NCBI GenBank assembly: GCA_024734495.1
Contig: JALMQS010000136.1
Coordinates: 558,001 to 622,000, forward strand
Source: Forficula auricularia
Lineage: Eukaryota; Arthropoda; Insecta; Dermaptera; Forficulidae
Direction: 5' to 3'
Length of the DNA: 64,000 bases
Notes under the pieces: model-generated
What the model was told of the DNA's origin: nothing
Seen by the model: only the letters and a program-made list of their open reading frames with translations
Database searches by the model: none
Translations under genes and position numbers: made by a program
Shown: positions 51,368 through 62,749 of the stretch, piece by piece
Position numbering within the stretch: the stretch's first letter is position 1
How the letters are laid out: each line of letters opens with the position of its first letter

Positions 51368-51665
51368 GTTCAATTCGAAGGATCGTACCTCATTCTTCAG
51401 GATTTAAAAAGGTCAACGAAAGAACCTCTGTGTATATCAATATATTATTTTAATTACAATTACATTTAAAACTTTGTGGCCAGTGATACTTCTTGATGAT
51501 GGTCACAGCGAGTGTAAAGGTTGGCAAAAATAGAAATTAAATTTTATTTGATTTTGGTTTCAAATAAAAATCGACCTTTTTATCTCAATTTAAAATTAAA
51601 AATAATATTATTTCTCTTTTAACTGAAAAAAAAATTACCGATCATCGCTCGGTGTTCCACGTAAT
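51368..51665 (+). mobile_element. HEL 3' part
   Basis: AATTCGAAGGATCGTACCTC, TCAACGAAAGAACCTCTG, GTGATACTTCTTGATGATGG, AAAAATCGACCTTTTTATC and hairpin ACCGATC-ATC-GCTCGGT. Confidence 0.7.
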
Positions 51666-52059
51666 GTAATATTAAACAAGATATTGAGCTGTTTCAATTT
51701 TGAATATTTTGTAAATATATTTTTCAAATTTAAAAAACAAATTTAACTGAAAATCTTATTTGAATAGAATCACAATTTCACTATCAATAGATCACTTGCT
51801 AGTTTTTCGATAAGGAAAAGAAAAATGTCTTGTCCTGATGTGGAAGAGATATTAAGAGTATTTCACTTGAATGAAGAACTAATCGATAAGGAGAAGTCTA
51901 GAATTAGATTTGCTTAAACTTGGATTTACGACTCTTTTTTTATCACTAGAAGGAGGGCGATTTCGATATACCGGGCAGAGGATCATTTGATTCTAAAATC
52001 AATTTTTTATATAATATTCTAATTATTTTACGATCTATTACTTATTTTATTATATTTTT

Positions 52060-52240
52060 ATATTCTTCTTCTTCAAGTCCCATACTCGATTCCGAGCGTC
52101 AGCTATCCTCTCTACTGTAATTTTTCTGGGGGAAATTTTCATAGGGGTGGTTTCCCATTGCCATCCCCTGAAGGGATCAGATTATAGCCGGTCAATTATT
52201 TTCAGAAAGTTGGGCTTGAACCCGAGCTAGCTTGATTAGA
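52060..52240 (-). mobile_element. Probable tRNA-derived SINE with RTE-like tail
   Basis: On the minus strand: CTCGGGTTCAAGCCC (B-box-like), GGGGATGGCAATGGGAAACC, GATAGCTGACGCTCGG and a (GAA)n tail AAGAAGAAGAATA. The order (B box, body, GAA tail) fits a SINE using RTE-type machinery. The A box is not clear. Confidence 0.45.
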
Positions 52241-52539
52241 AGGCATTTCTCAAAATTGAAACGCTGAAAATAAATAAATAATTATTTTATAAATACATTA
52301 AAAAAAGGCTCATAAGATTCTTAAGTTTGATTTTTCCATATATTTTATAAAAAACTGAAACTCTCAAGAGGAGTGTTTCTAATAATGAAATTTAATAGTC
52401 CTATGTAGCAAGTCCAAGTACGAGGTTTGGTTAGTTTGATAAGTTTCAGGCCTGACCCAGAGATTACGTCAGTAGTTGTAATTTTTTAGTCGTATTCTAT
52501 AGTACTAACCCAAACTAACTTGCATACCAATTTTTAACT

Positions 52540-52797
52540 TTACTTAACTCACGGGTAAAATATTTAACATTCAGTTTTCTTAGTAAACTCCTCGTTTTCC
52601 TAATCAACCACTGTTCAAACACTTAACCACGGTTCAAATACTTAACCATGGTTCGGATATTTAACCACAGTTCAAATACTTAACCGCGGTTCAAATACTT
52701 AATTATCAGTTTTCCTAATTAACTCGCTGTTTACATACTTAACTTGTTGATTTCATATTTAATTAGCTGTTTTCATACTTAACTTACGGTTTAAATA
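52540..52797 (+). repeat. Minisatellite, 18-20 bp unit
   Basis: About 13 degenerate units of the type TTCAAATACTTAACCACGG. In the better-kept middle, AACCACGG, AACCATGG, AACCACAG and AACCGCGG alternate with TTCAAATACTT. The 3' units drift to TTTTCATACTTAACTTACGG. Single locus in this window. Confidence 0.8.
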
Positions 52798-52807
52798 TTA
52801 AAAGTTA

Positions 52808-53150
52808 CTAACGCTAAGATATATCAGTATTTTATCTAGCTGTAACTGCAAAATATTAAAAGCTAAAAATCTGTAAAAATTCTGAATGATAGCTACTATT
52901 ATAAGCATAACGTTGTTAGAGTTTCGAATTTTTTGAACAATTACTTTGGCCGGAATAAAAAAATAATCTTTCAATGCCACAGACCCTATGTTATTTAGAT
53001 GGGAAACTTGCATCGCTGTGCGGCACAGGTTACAATTGAGATAGTTACTTGAAACTTGGGGGATATTTTTTTTAAATTTATTTCGAATCATATGAGCCTC
53101 TGTTAAAGGATAAAATTAGAAAATACCAAAAATAAGATCCACCCTAATGG
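52808..53150 (+). mobile_element. Partial copy of the 17036-17586 MITE
   Basis: AAAAATCTGTAAAAATTCTGA, ACTTTGGCCGGAATAAAAAA, TTACAATTGAGATAGTTAC and the right terminus AAAATAAGATCCACCCTAA match in order. The left arm is missing. Confidence 0.75.
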
Positions 53151-53710
53151 GCACATCAGTTTATTTAATTTTTGATAATAGAAACTATTCCAACGTTTAT
53201 TGCTATTATAAATTTATTCCAAACCTTTTTAATAAAAACTTATATGAGTTCAATAATTTAATAGAATAAAATGTATTCAATCTCTTTTTTTTGCATTTAT
53301 TTTTATTATTTAAAGAAAGTTTTAAAAAATTTGAATATATAAATGAAAACTGCATATTGAATTGGTTAAGAGAATTTTTCCCAAGGAAGGCAATTCGTAT
53401 TCATTTTTATTCTTTTCCTTGACCAATTTCGATCCACGATCTGGAAACTGTTTTTCGTCTATATTCCTCATTTCTGATTCTATATGGAACAAAACCTTAT
53501 ATTTAGATGCTCATCAATTATTATTTTGACTATGCACACACACATATTTATTTATACATTTGCCTTTATATAAAATATTGACAGAAAAATCGATACCAAT
53601 GTTAAAAAATAAATATAATTGAAATAATTTTGACGAAGAGAATATATTATAAAAAGGTTAATATTTAATATATTTATATTCACCAAAAATGAATGTTTTC
53701 TGAACTCCCT

Positions 53711-53870
53711 TAGGGCCAGTTTCATAAAAATAGGATAACCCTATGCCAGAGAACATCCTGGGGTTACCTCTCGAAATGTGTTTTAGGGCCAGTTTCATAA
53801 AACCAAGATGACCCTATGCTAGGGAATACCCTGGGGTTAGCTCTCGATATACATTTCATAAAAAAAAAAA
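53711..53870 (+). repeat. Direct repeat of a TIR-like sequence
   Basis: TAGGGCCAGTTTCATAAAA at about 53711 and 53790, each followed by GATRACCCTATGCYAG and CCTGGGGTTA. AGGGCCAGTTTCATAAAA resembles ends of PIF/Harbinger-type elements. The second repeat runs into CATAGGGTGATCGC. The Myb-like remnant 400 bp downstream supports a Harbinger link. Confidence 0.5.
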
Positions 53871-54241
53871 CATAGGGTGATCGCAGACTTAACCCCTCTA
53901 TCTTTAACTCTCCGAACTTGATGGGTTAAACTTTATCCTGGGGCTAACTCTGTGTTTATTCATTGACATTAGAAAAACGTTTTATAGGTTAGAGTTTCAA
54001 ATCAAAAGAATTGAAAACAAATCGTTAAATTATTTATTTTTATAATATTATTATTATTATTATTTTTATATAATATTAAATATAGCCAAATATACCTATA
54101 TAAATGTACATAGAATTTTAATATAATTATGTTAACACGGAATTAAAATAAAACAAAAGAATTCATTATATAGGTATATTTTTTAAAAGTAAATATCTAA
54201 TAAATTAAATAAAAAAAATTTCAAACTAAAATCAAAGAAAG

Positions 54242-54490
54242 CAGATATTTCTAATAAAATAGTTAAATTTTTATATTTATTTCTTAGAATAAAATTAGAT
54301 CGGAAACGATTGGAGTCAGCATTAAATTCTGATGCCAAATCATCCCATATTTTTTTCTTTAAATTACCATCAAAATCTGAACGTTAAGGTTCCAACACAT
54401 CTTTATATTTATTAACGAGAAAAATAAAACTTTTCTTCTCTTCTATTGTGAAATTGGGAGTTCTTTTAGTAGAGTTATAACTAAAAAACT
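54242..54490 (-). pseudogene. Myb/SANT-like DNA-binding domain remnant
   Basis: Minus-strand frame beginning near 54485: TKRTPNFTIEEKKSFIFLV, NKYKDVLEP, an in-frame TAA, RSDFDGNLKKKIWDDLAS, EFNADSNRF and LRNKYKNL. RTPNFT-EEK--L--LV-KYK-V-E, then K---W--LA-EFNA, then L-NKYKNL is the standard trihelix/Myb-like domain (Myb_DNA-bind_5 type) found in PIF/Harbinger accessory proteins and zeste-like regulators. One stop, and no Met or further domain. It is either a dead Harbinger protein or a decayed host gene; TE origin is favoured. Confidence 0.75.
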
Positions 54491-54847
54491 AAAACTACAA
54501 GATTATAAATAATAATAAACATAGATAAAAACATAAGGTCTTAGTTTTTTAGTTATAACTCATTCTAATTGAGCTAAAAACGAGGGCTAATTTGAAAATC
54601 AAAGAGGAAGCTGTTTTCTATTACGTCAAAAAAATTATTTGATTTCAAATATTGCTGTTTCATATTTAATGGGACACAAATATAGATCAAAAAGGCCTTT
54701 TTCGTCAATTTAACCGATAATATCTCAAAATTCTGACGTGTTGTAAAAAATCTGGAAATTGTATGAGAATCAGCCTAAAAATTCTACTGGAATCTATTGT
54801 TAGGTTTACGGGGACAAATTTTTGTTTAATTTTTGTCGAGCATTGTT

Positions 54848-55260
54848 ATTTATATAGAGAAAAAGTTTGCGGAATTTAACAGAATGAAATGTATTTATTT
54901 TTTTATTTTTATATAATTTCATTATTAAACCATTTATTTTACATGAATTTATGCATACATTGTTTTTGAGCTTCGACTCCGGAGATTATTCTCCACCATC
55001 GAATGTCCTTGATCATCTTTTAGTCCTTGTTTTTAATAAGAGGAAAAAACTAATTAAAGAAAAAACCTCTTTTCCGATAATATTTATTTCCCATACACCT
55101 CTCCTGTTCCTCCTATATAATTTCATTTAAATTGAGCAGGTAAACAATTATTTTTATAGAGAAATGTTTGCGGAATTTAACAGAACAAAAGTCACATTGA
55201 TACATAAATAAATACATAGGTACATACATACAGGTGAAGCTAATATAAAGCGTGTAAAAA
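54848..55260 (-). repeat. MOD unit with both terminal segments
   Basis: GTTTGCGGAATTTAACAGAATG at 54858, one MOD unit (54905-55090), then AGGTAAACAATTATTTTTATAG, the terminal segment and GTGAAGCTAATATAAAGCG. It may be the shortest complete carrier: two terminal segments around a single unit. Confidence 0.7.
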
Positions 55261-55380
55261 TTCAAACAGATACGTCGCTAAAGAAGTTTCATTTAAAAAA
55301 AATGATGTTATATAAAAATTCAAAAAGATACGTCGCTAAAGAAGTTTCATTTCAAAAAAAAAATAAAATAAAAAAATGAT
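55260..55380 (+). repeat. Tandem 60-bp repeat
   Basis: GATACGTCGCTAAAGAAGTTTC occurs twice (near 55269 and 55328), each followed by an A run and ATGATGTTATATAA. A single copy is at 1287-1310. Confidence 0.75.
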
Positions 55381-55435
55381 GTTATATAATAATTCTAACA
55401 ATCTAAAAAAATTGAATATTTCGAGGTCTCTAAGG

Positions 55436-55596
55436 TCGACCGTCCACTGGAAGCGACAACGCGCTACGGAAATAAAGCACAACAATGAGCCAATACTCTA
55501 TTTACAAAAAACACTAGTAATACTACTCTACTCCATTTGCTAATTTTCAGGATGCATCTCTGTATCGTGTTGTCGCTTCCAGTGTACGACTTGGGT
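55436..55596. mobile_element. Short TIR element
   Basis: CCACTGGAAGCGACAACGCG (left) and GTTGTCGCTTCCAGTG (right) form inverted ends with GTCG-type outer matches (AGGTCGACCGT / ACGACTTGG). About 160 bp, non-coding; class unknown. Confidence 0.65.
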
Positions 55597-55599
55597 AGA

Positions 55600-56760
55600 A
55601 CCTAAGCCTCGATAAAATAATACTATATATCTGCAGAATGTAAAATCGAATATTTACTCATCATTCAAGTCATGTTAAGGTCAATGTGAATAAATTATTC
55701 CTATTTTGAAATTGATTAACCTTAATATGAAATTGACCGACGGTCCTATTTTAACTCTGATCCTTTAATTATTTAGGTATCAAAAGCTTTCTACACGGTT
55801 TAATCCTCATGTAAAAATTTTACACCTTAAAAGTAATCTTCTAAGGAATCAAATGATAAAGATATGGAATTGAATGTATAATAAAAATGTTATTAGATTA
55901 AAACTTAAACTAGAGGACTTTTAGAGAGTAAAGAAACACATTCCATTAGGAGTCTTAAGTCGTTAAATGGCTAAGGACTTTCATTTATATAAATGGTAAA
56001 ATCTTAAGGCTTCTAAATCGTTAATTATAAACAAGAAAATTATTTTATAATAAAATTAAATTTTAATACAAAACAAAAATAGATAAAGAATATTTTAAAA
56101 AAGCAATAGGAAAAGTTTACTAAGAAAATCTTTTTACTATTTAATATTCTTCGACGGAAGAATATAAGATTAAAAGACTAGATAAACCTATCAGGATAAA
56201 GTTTAAAAGATAAACACATATGGAATATCAAATAGTGAATTGATCATTCTAAACCATATAGACTTATAATCATTCAACTTCCAAGCTTATTTTAGTAAAT
56301 TAATCTTATAATTATGTAGGTAATCAAAGACAACAAATTTAAATCTATTTCTTGGGTAAAAATAGAGGGCGTGAATAAAAATTTAAATTTAAAATTTTTA
56401 ATATGATTTTGGAGTTGTTTAATTAAAAATATGACACATGTTATATGTTATATTGAAAAATAAAAAAGACACAACCGAAAGCAAAATAAAAATATAGAGG
56501 TCATCTTACACGTTTTCTCACATCTAAAAATATATACAGAGACAATTTTTAAACAAATAAAATATTAAGATGTCATAAATTCAATTTTTCTGAATTAATT
56601 TTAAAATATTCATAATTATATTTGATAATAATCTATTAGGGGGGGGGGGTATAATAAATAAATTTAGTATTATTTATTTATTTATATAAAATAGAAGATT
56701 ACAATACTTGACCAAACCCTGATAAAACTTATTTTTATGTCATTTAACAAAATATTTGGT
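55600..56760. other. Unrecognised AT-rich DNA
   Basis: More than 1 kb with no recognised repeat; includes a G11 run at about 56640-56650. Confidence 0.5.
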
Positions 56761-56768
56761 CATTTTTA

Positions 56769-57845
56769 GCCGACTTCAAAAAAGAGGTTCTCAATTCGAC
56801 TGAATTTCTTTTTGTCTATATTACCTGATATATTCGCCAATTGTGAACCGATTTTGATGATTCTTTTTGCATTGGGTTCAGTCTAGTTTCCGATTGGTAA
56901 AAATATAAATTTCATTGGTATTGGACCTTTTTTGTTATGTTTGTTCAGGCAAAACTTCTTTGTTTATGAACCGATTTTAATCATTCTTTCTGCGTTTGGA
57001 TCAGTATAGCTCCAAGATAGTCAAGATATCTAACTATTTATTGATTTATTTATTTTATGTATGTTCAGCGAGAGCTTTTTGCCACGTGGACCGATTTCGA
57101 TGATTCTTTTTTTATTGGAAAGGGGGTACCTTAGGGGTGGTCCCATATTAATTTGGTCAAGTTCTGATGATATGATCAATGATGAAATAACGGAAATCTC
57201 CAATTCTTATGAGCAAATAATCGAAATTATAATAAATAAAATCTTTTATAAAAAAAATCTTAAAACATTCATTTAAAACCCGCTAACGTTTCGAGATAAT
57301 TTCTCTATTTATGAATTGAATTTTATTATCATTTTCTGATTCATTCGCCCGACGCTTTCTCTTACGAGATGCATGCAAGGTCATTATATTAAGTCACTAT
57401 TAATAACATCACTAAAAAGAGAAAAATAATAATAATTTTATAAAAAAAATAAAACCGACTTCAAAAAAACTAAATGCAACAAATAAAATAATAAGAGCTC
57501 AAAAATCAAATAAAATGCACTAAAAGGTATAAAATAATTATCTAATTTAGTTACAACTAAACGACGAAATATTAACATGAAATCACTTTTTGAAGTCGGT
57601 GCTAAACAAACTATATAAGCGATCGTACCCGCCAAACGTACTAAAAGTAAGATCCGTCGAGTTCGACTCATGAAATGTATATTTTTGGCACCGACTTCAA
57701 AAAGTGATTTCATGTTAATATTTCGTCGTTTAGTTGTAACTAAATTAGATAATTATTTTATACCTTTTAGTGCATTTTAATTTGATTTTTGAGTTATTAT
57801 TATTTTATTTGTTGCATTTAGTTTTTTTGAAGTCGGTTTTATTTT
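56769..57845 (+). mobile_element. GAC element copy, full length
   Basis: GCCGACTTCAAAAAAGAGG at the left to GAAGTCGGTTTTATTTTTTT at the right. It has the longest outer module of all copies, with TTCGAGATAATTTCTCTATT, GCTTTCTCTTACGAGATGC and the inner inverted module (57454-57845) with ACGACGAAATATTAACATG arms. Best copy for deriving a consensus. Confidence 0.85.
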
Positions 57846-57859
57846 TTTTATAAAAATTA

Positions 57860-58530
57860 TTATTGTGTCAGTGATAGAGTTGTTTTGCTAACCAAACAAT
57901 TGCCAGCTGACTAAAATTATCAATGAACTAACTTAATTCTCATTTATTCATCCAAAATTATTTAATTATTTCTTTAAAAAAAAAAAATGTACCATATAAA
58001 AATATGACAGAGACGATTTCATAAAAAATGACCTATATGATCAAAGAAGAGATTTACTTAAGTTAATAATAATAACGAAATTAATAAATAATAAATCAGA
58101 TCATAAATTAAATAGGTCATTCATATTAATATTTAAAAATTTATTCATAATTTTATTGGTTATAAAAGTAAATTTATATTAATATGAATGAATCATTTTA
58201 TTTCTTTAGAGTTTAAATCATTAATCAGGAATAAGAGGCCATGCAATAAGGCGGATGCTTTAGTAAACTAACATTATCACCTCTTCCCGAAACTCCCTTT
58301 TAATGGATTATAAAATTTAAATTAAATATTTAATGAAAATTAGGAAGGACAAGGGTCATTTGTTTCACATTACACCATGGCTATCTCAAAGGACTCGGAA
58401 ATGGTTTTAATTAAAAAACGACTTCACCTCTTTTGTTTTATTAACGACGCCCTATTCTATTGACGAAGGGGCTTGTTTTCACGCTGAATTTCAGCTTCTG
58501 ATAGACACAATACTTTTTAAAGTGAAATAT
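57860..58530. other. Unrecognised AT-rich DNA
   Basis: Contains a modest hairpin (TTCATATTAATATTTA / AAATTTATATTAATATGAA, 58118-58195). Nothing else recognised. Confidence 0.45.
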
Positions 58531-58531
58531 T

Positions 58532-59207
58532 TAGGTTGTTTCAAAAATTTTGTCCGTTTTAATGTCATGTGTTTTTGTATCTCCATATCCAAATAAATAT
58601 TTATTCTACTGTGTCGTGGTATATACTGATCGATAGAGAATTTGGTACTCTATACATTGATGCTGCTCATTTTTTTTTCCAAATTTCAATTTTTTGACTC
58701 TTTTCAGGTTATTACTATGTGATGTCGTTAAGCGATTTTTCTCTACGAATTCGATCAATCAATTAAACCAAAGCGCTGCCGAAACAGGCCGAAAAATTAA
58801 CCAGGCATTTGGCAATGATAGTGTTAATGAATGCACTATTTCGTTCCGGAGATGAGTCCCGAAGTGGTCGACCTAGAGTAATCCAGGACGAGATAGTTCT
58901 GCCTCACCCACCATACTCCCCAGACCTCTCGCCGACCGACTACCATCTTTTCAAGCACTTCGATAACTTTCTCACAAGTATAACCTTCGCCAATAAGGAC
59001 CAGGCAAAAACGGCCTTCGTCGACTTCATCGAATCCCGAGCACCCAATTTTTATGCCGACGAAATTAATAGACTTGTATTACGTTGGAAAAAGTGCACTG
59101 ATTCAAATGGCGCTTATTTCGATTAAATTGAATAAGTAAGTATTCACTGAAATATTACAGTTTAAAGTAGACTCATAAAAACGGTCGAAACTTTTGAAAC
59201 AACCTAA
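58532..59207 (+). mobile_element. Mariner element with central deletion
   Basis: TIRs AGGTTGTTTCAAAAATTTTG (58534) and CGAAACTTTTGAAACAACCT (to 59205), TA-flanked. Total about 670 bp, half the usual mariner length (about 1.3 kb), so the element is a deletion derivative. The ends look intact enough to be mobilised in trans. Confidence 0.85.
58809..59126 (+). pseudogene. Mariner transposase, internally deleted
   Basis: The N-terminal part ends in GDESRSGRPRVIQDEIV, the GRP linker region, and is joined directly to LPHPPYSPDLSPTDYHLFKH, which carries the third catalytic Asp of the D,D(34)D triad (YSPDLSPTDYHLF). It then continues FIESRAPNFYADEINRLVLR and a W-KC-DSNGAYFD end. The first two catalytic Asp are lost with the deleted middle. 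The frame is open over 105 codons, so the deletion is in frame. Confidence 0.85.
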
Positions 59208-59209
59208 TA

Positions 59210-59475
59210 CATGTTAATACATTCACATCATAGTTAGGGGTTGGGTTGGGGTCAAAGAAACCTGTCAAAGCGGATCAAGAAGAATTCAAGATAGTAGAAA
59301 GCAAAAAGAAAGTCTCTAGAAGTCATAGGGATAAACAAAGTACTGAAGGCTTTTGTTTAATTTATATCTAAATTGATTGCGAAAGGTTTGAAAATAATGT
59401 TGTTGGATTCTAACTATTTTTCTAGTTCTCTCCTGAAATACCTGCCGGCCAAACAAAACATAACACTTAGATTTT
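59210..59475. other. Unrecognised DNA
   Basis: Spacer between the mariner and TTAA elements; nothing recognised. Confidence 0.35.
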
Positions 59476-59476
59476 T

Positions 59477-60193
59477 TTAAGGTAATTGTTCCGCCAAATG
59501 GGTTTTCTTAGGATTTTTTTTTTGAAATTTAGACGGATTATTTATTAGTTAAATCGATTGGTGGCAAAACGAAATTTATGAACAATATACTTCCGGAAAT
59601 ATTAAATTTCAAAAATAGAGTTTTTCAGACTCTTACACATTGCATTATACGGGATATCAAAGAATTTACATACATATTTAATTATAATTAAGAAACCCTT
59701 CTTACCATTGTTATAAAAAGCTAAATCAACATTAAACAACAACCAATAAATATTTGAAGACAATTTTGATTCATAGTTACAACACAGTTTCGGAGATAAT
59801 AAGGAATAAATAATGAAAAATGTATAAAAAAAAATTTACACTAAAAACAATTTGGGCAGCGAAATATGTATAAAGCACGCAAGCGCTAGATTTTTTCAAA
59901 ATTATAATTTTCATAAGGTGTAACGTAGGCGTTGATTACATTTGTTAAATAATAACAAAACGATTTTTATAGAAATAAATCAACCTATAAAATGTATTTT
60001 ATCTGTCATTTTAATATAAAAATATTCAAGCTCGGAAATTGTTGCCAGATTTGTCAAACGAGCACGGGATTGGGGAGAATCGGTACATAAACAGCAAAAA
60101 GTTTTCGGCTTATGAATTATGAATCCTTATTGTCTGTTTTATATACTCTAGTAATAACTTTTTGCTAATATTGTCGCGAAACAACTACCTTAA
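59477..60193 (+). mobile_element. TTAA-flanked element, copy 2 (uninterrupted)
   Basis: TTAAGGTAATTGTTCCGCC at the left and GCGAAACAACTACCTTAA at the right. About 710 bp. It serves as the empty-site reference for the HHF insertion in the copy at 11109-12529. Non-coding, so mobilised in trans if ever active. Confidence 0.75.
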
Positions 60194-60409
60194 ATAACTA
60201 ATAAAATGTATTTGTAATGCAACGAAATTGAAAAAACTTTTTTAACCTTTCTTAATAAGTGTAACATAAATTTGAAACATTTTATTTAAAAATTACAATT
60301 TAATTGAAATAAAAGCTGATAATTTGATATTTATCGATTTTTGATGAAATCTAATACCCTTATTGAATCGTAAAATAGATTTAATATTAGGTTCAAGTTT
60401 AGAGTGCAT

Positions 60410-60790
60410 ATTTTTTTATTTATTTTATTTTATTTTATTTTCGAAGGCAAAAGGATTTAACAAATTGGTTACATTTAAACATAATATTATACACATAATG
60501 TAGAAAGACAGAGAGATATAATAGGTAATATGGTAAGTGAAGACAAATTGTGTAAATAACAAATAAATAAATTTTGAATTTTAAAGCTTAATCATAAGAT
60601 ATAGAATTTTCTTTAATTGCTTTAGTCACTCTATTAGGATGCCAAGCCAAATCTATTACACTAATTCTTAAGGAAAGAGCGTTTAGCAAACACAGACTCT
60701 ATAGATTGGATTGTTCTCAGCGTGACGCGTGATTGCTACTTTAGGGTAGAAAGGCTGGTTGTGTCTAAGTACATATGTAGGATTATTTAA
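60410..60790 (-). pseudogene. LINE ORF end and A-rich tail
   Basis: Minus-strand fragments: HNQPFYPKVAITRHAENNPI then YRVCV, a shift, then ISVIDLAWHPNRVTKAIKEN and stop near 60591. Downstream 3' UTR with an AAAATAA-repeat tail at 60412-60445. FYP---TRHA-NNPIYR resembles Jockey/R1-type C-termini. The assignment is less certain than the other LINE tails. Confidence 0.5.
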
Positions 60791-60867
60791 TGGAAAAATA
60801 AACTTTAGTTCTTGACATTGAATTCTGTTTTAATAAGCGTAGGCTAAATTGACTTAATTTTGAATAA

Positions 60868-61575
60868 AAATAATTTTTAAGAAAAAAATAAAACCGACTT
60901 CAAAAAATTAAATGCAACAAATAAAATACACTAAAAGGTATAAAATAATTATTATCTTATTTAGTTACAACAAAACGACAAAATATTAACATGAAATTAC
61001 ATTTTGAAGTCGGTGCCAAACATATACCTTTTATGAATCGCATTCGACGGATCTTACTTAGTACGTTTGGTGGGTACGCTCGCTTATAGAGGTATAGTTT
61101 GTTTGGTACCGATTTCAAAAAGCAATTTCATGTTAATATTTCGTCGTTTAGTTGTAACTAAATAAGATAATAATTATTTTATACCTTTTAGTGTATTTTA
61201 TTTGTTGCATTTAATTTTTTGAAGTCGGCTTTATTTTTTCTTAAAAATTATCTTTTATTTTTCTCTTTTTAGTGATGTTATTAATAGTGATCATATCATC
61301 AGAACTTGACCAAATTAATATGGCACCATCCTAAGATACCCTTTTTAAAAAAAGAATCATCGAAATCGGCTAATAAACAAAGAAGTTAGGCCTGAACAAA
61401 ACTAACAAAAAATGTCTAATACCTATGAAAAAAATGGGACCAATCGGAAGCTAGACTGGACCCAATCCAAATTTTTTTTCAAAATCGGTTCACAATTGGC
61501 GGAGATATGAGGTAACATAGGCACAAAAAAAATCAGTCGAATAGAGTACCTCCTCCTTTTTTGAAGTCGGTTAAA
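60868..61575 (-). mobile_element. GAC element copy
   Basis: Inner module (60890-61235) with intact inverted arms, then the outer module ending CCTCCTCCTTTTTTGAAGTC and GGTTAAAAA at 61575. Close in length to the copy at 26677. Confidence 0.8.
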
Positions 61576-61599
61576 AATATTTAAAATTACCGTGGTTTT

Positions 61600-62060
61600 G
61601 AAAACGGCTTTGAACATAGAATACCTATTAAATTAGCGATCGAAGCTTATAATTAGCTCAGTAGTGGAAAGGAGTATGTGTAAATTTCTTTAATCTCAAT
61701 TTATTTAGTGCTTGTTTTATTAAAACTAGATTCAATAGATGCAGGGTAAAACATTTAAATTCAAATATATTCAGTGTTATCCGGAATTATGTAATTGTGG
61801 ACTCTTTGGCGACTGGCTGGTCGCTTCCGGTTCCTGATTTCAGTAAAAGAGGCTGTTGAGAGGTGTGCATTCATTATGACGAAATAGCTTAACATTGGCT
61901 TCTTTTAACTTGGACAGTAGGTATAAACAATAGACAATACGAATAAAAAATATTTAGTATTTTTAAGTGAATTAGACTAGGGCATGCAACAACACCTGCA
62001 TACCTACACAAAATCGGCCAGAGAGATAATCCATACTGCTCGTGTATTCTATTTCTATTG
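61600..62060. other. Unrecognised DNA
   Basis: No recognised repeat or frame. Confidence 0.4.
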
Positions 62061-62064
62061 GTGA

Positions 62065-62395
62065 TATTAACCGTAGACCATGAAATATATAGACACGCCC
62101 TGATGTCGATTTGGTGAGGCCAACATCTCCTATAGAACTTGACGTCATCTGTAGGTAGGAACACCCAGAAATAGCATGGCCACTATAGAAATTATTATAC
62201 ATTGAGATAAATTTATCTTAGTTTAGATTATTTATTTTGGATTCCAATAATCGCAAATTAATATTAAATTAATATAACCAAAATATTTATCCGAGAACGT
62301 GACGTCATCTGTAGGCGATGTTGGCCTCACTTCACTCTGTGTGGAGAGTAGCAGAGGGCATGTCTATATATTTCATGGTCTAAGATATTAACCAC
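62065..62395. repeat. Imperfect inverted repeat
   Basis: GACCATGAAATATATAGACA ... TGAGGCCAACATC ... TGACGTCATCTGTAGG on the left (62075-62156) is matched in reverse by 62295-62385 (GATGTTGGCCTCACTTC, TGTCTATATATTTCATGGTC). GTGACGTCATCTGTAGGCG, however, has the same direction on both sides, so the arms are rearranged. Single locus. Confidence 0.6.
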
Positions 62396-62584
62396 GTTCT
62401 TCTGGGCTGTGAGACACATAGTCGCAAAATTCATAGTTTATACCTTAATCTTAAAGGAAAAATTAATTTCCCCACTTGCGCAGAGAATCTATTGTGCATC
62501 TCTAGGTTAAGGAGGTCCAATGGCAGAATCCGTTATTAAACATATAGTATCCATTGGGTTCCAACTATAATCTAATGATTTTAT

Positions 62585-62745
62585 TTATTTGTGTTGTTTT
62601 ATTTTGATTTATTTTGTTTTGTTTTGTTTTATTTTATTTTGCTTTATTTTGTTTTATTGGGTTATTCACCTATTCTTCGTGAATCTGTGACGACTGACTA
62701 AATGGGCGTTTAGTTCCCGAGGCCAAGTATGTTAAAAAAAATGAA
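62585..62745 (+). repeat. TTTTG/TTTTA microsatellite and LINE-type 3' tail
   Basis: About 80 bp of TTTTG and TTTTA units, followed by TTTAGTTCCCGAGGCCAAG and an A run, as at 19540. Confidence 0.6.
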
Positions 62746-62749
62746 TTTT

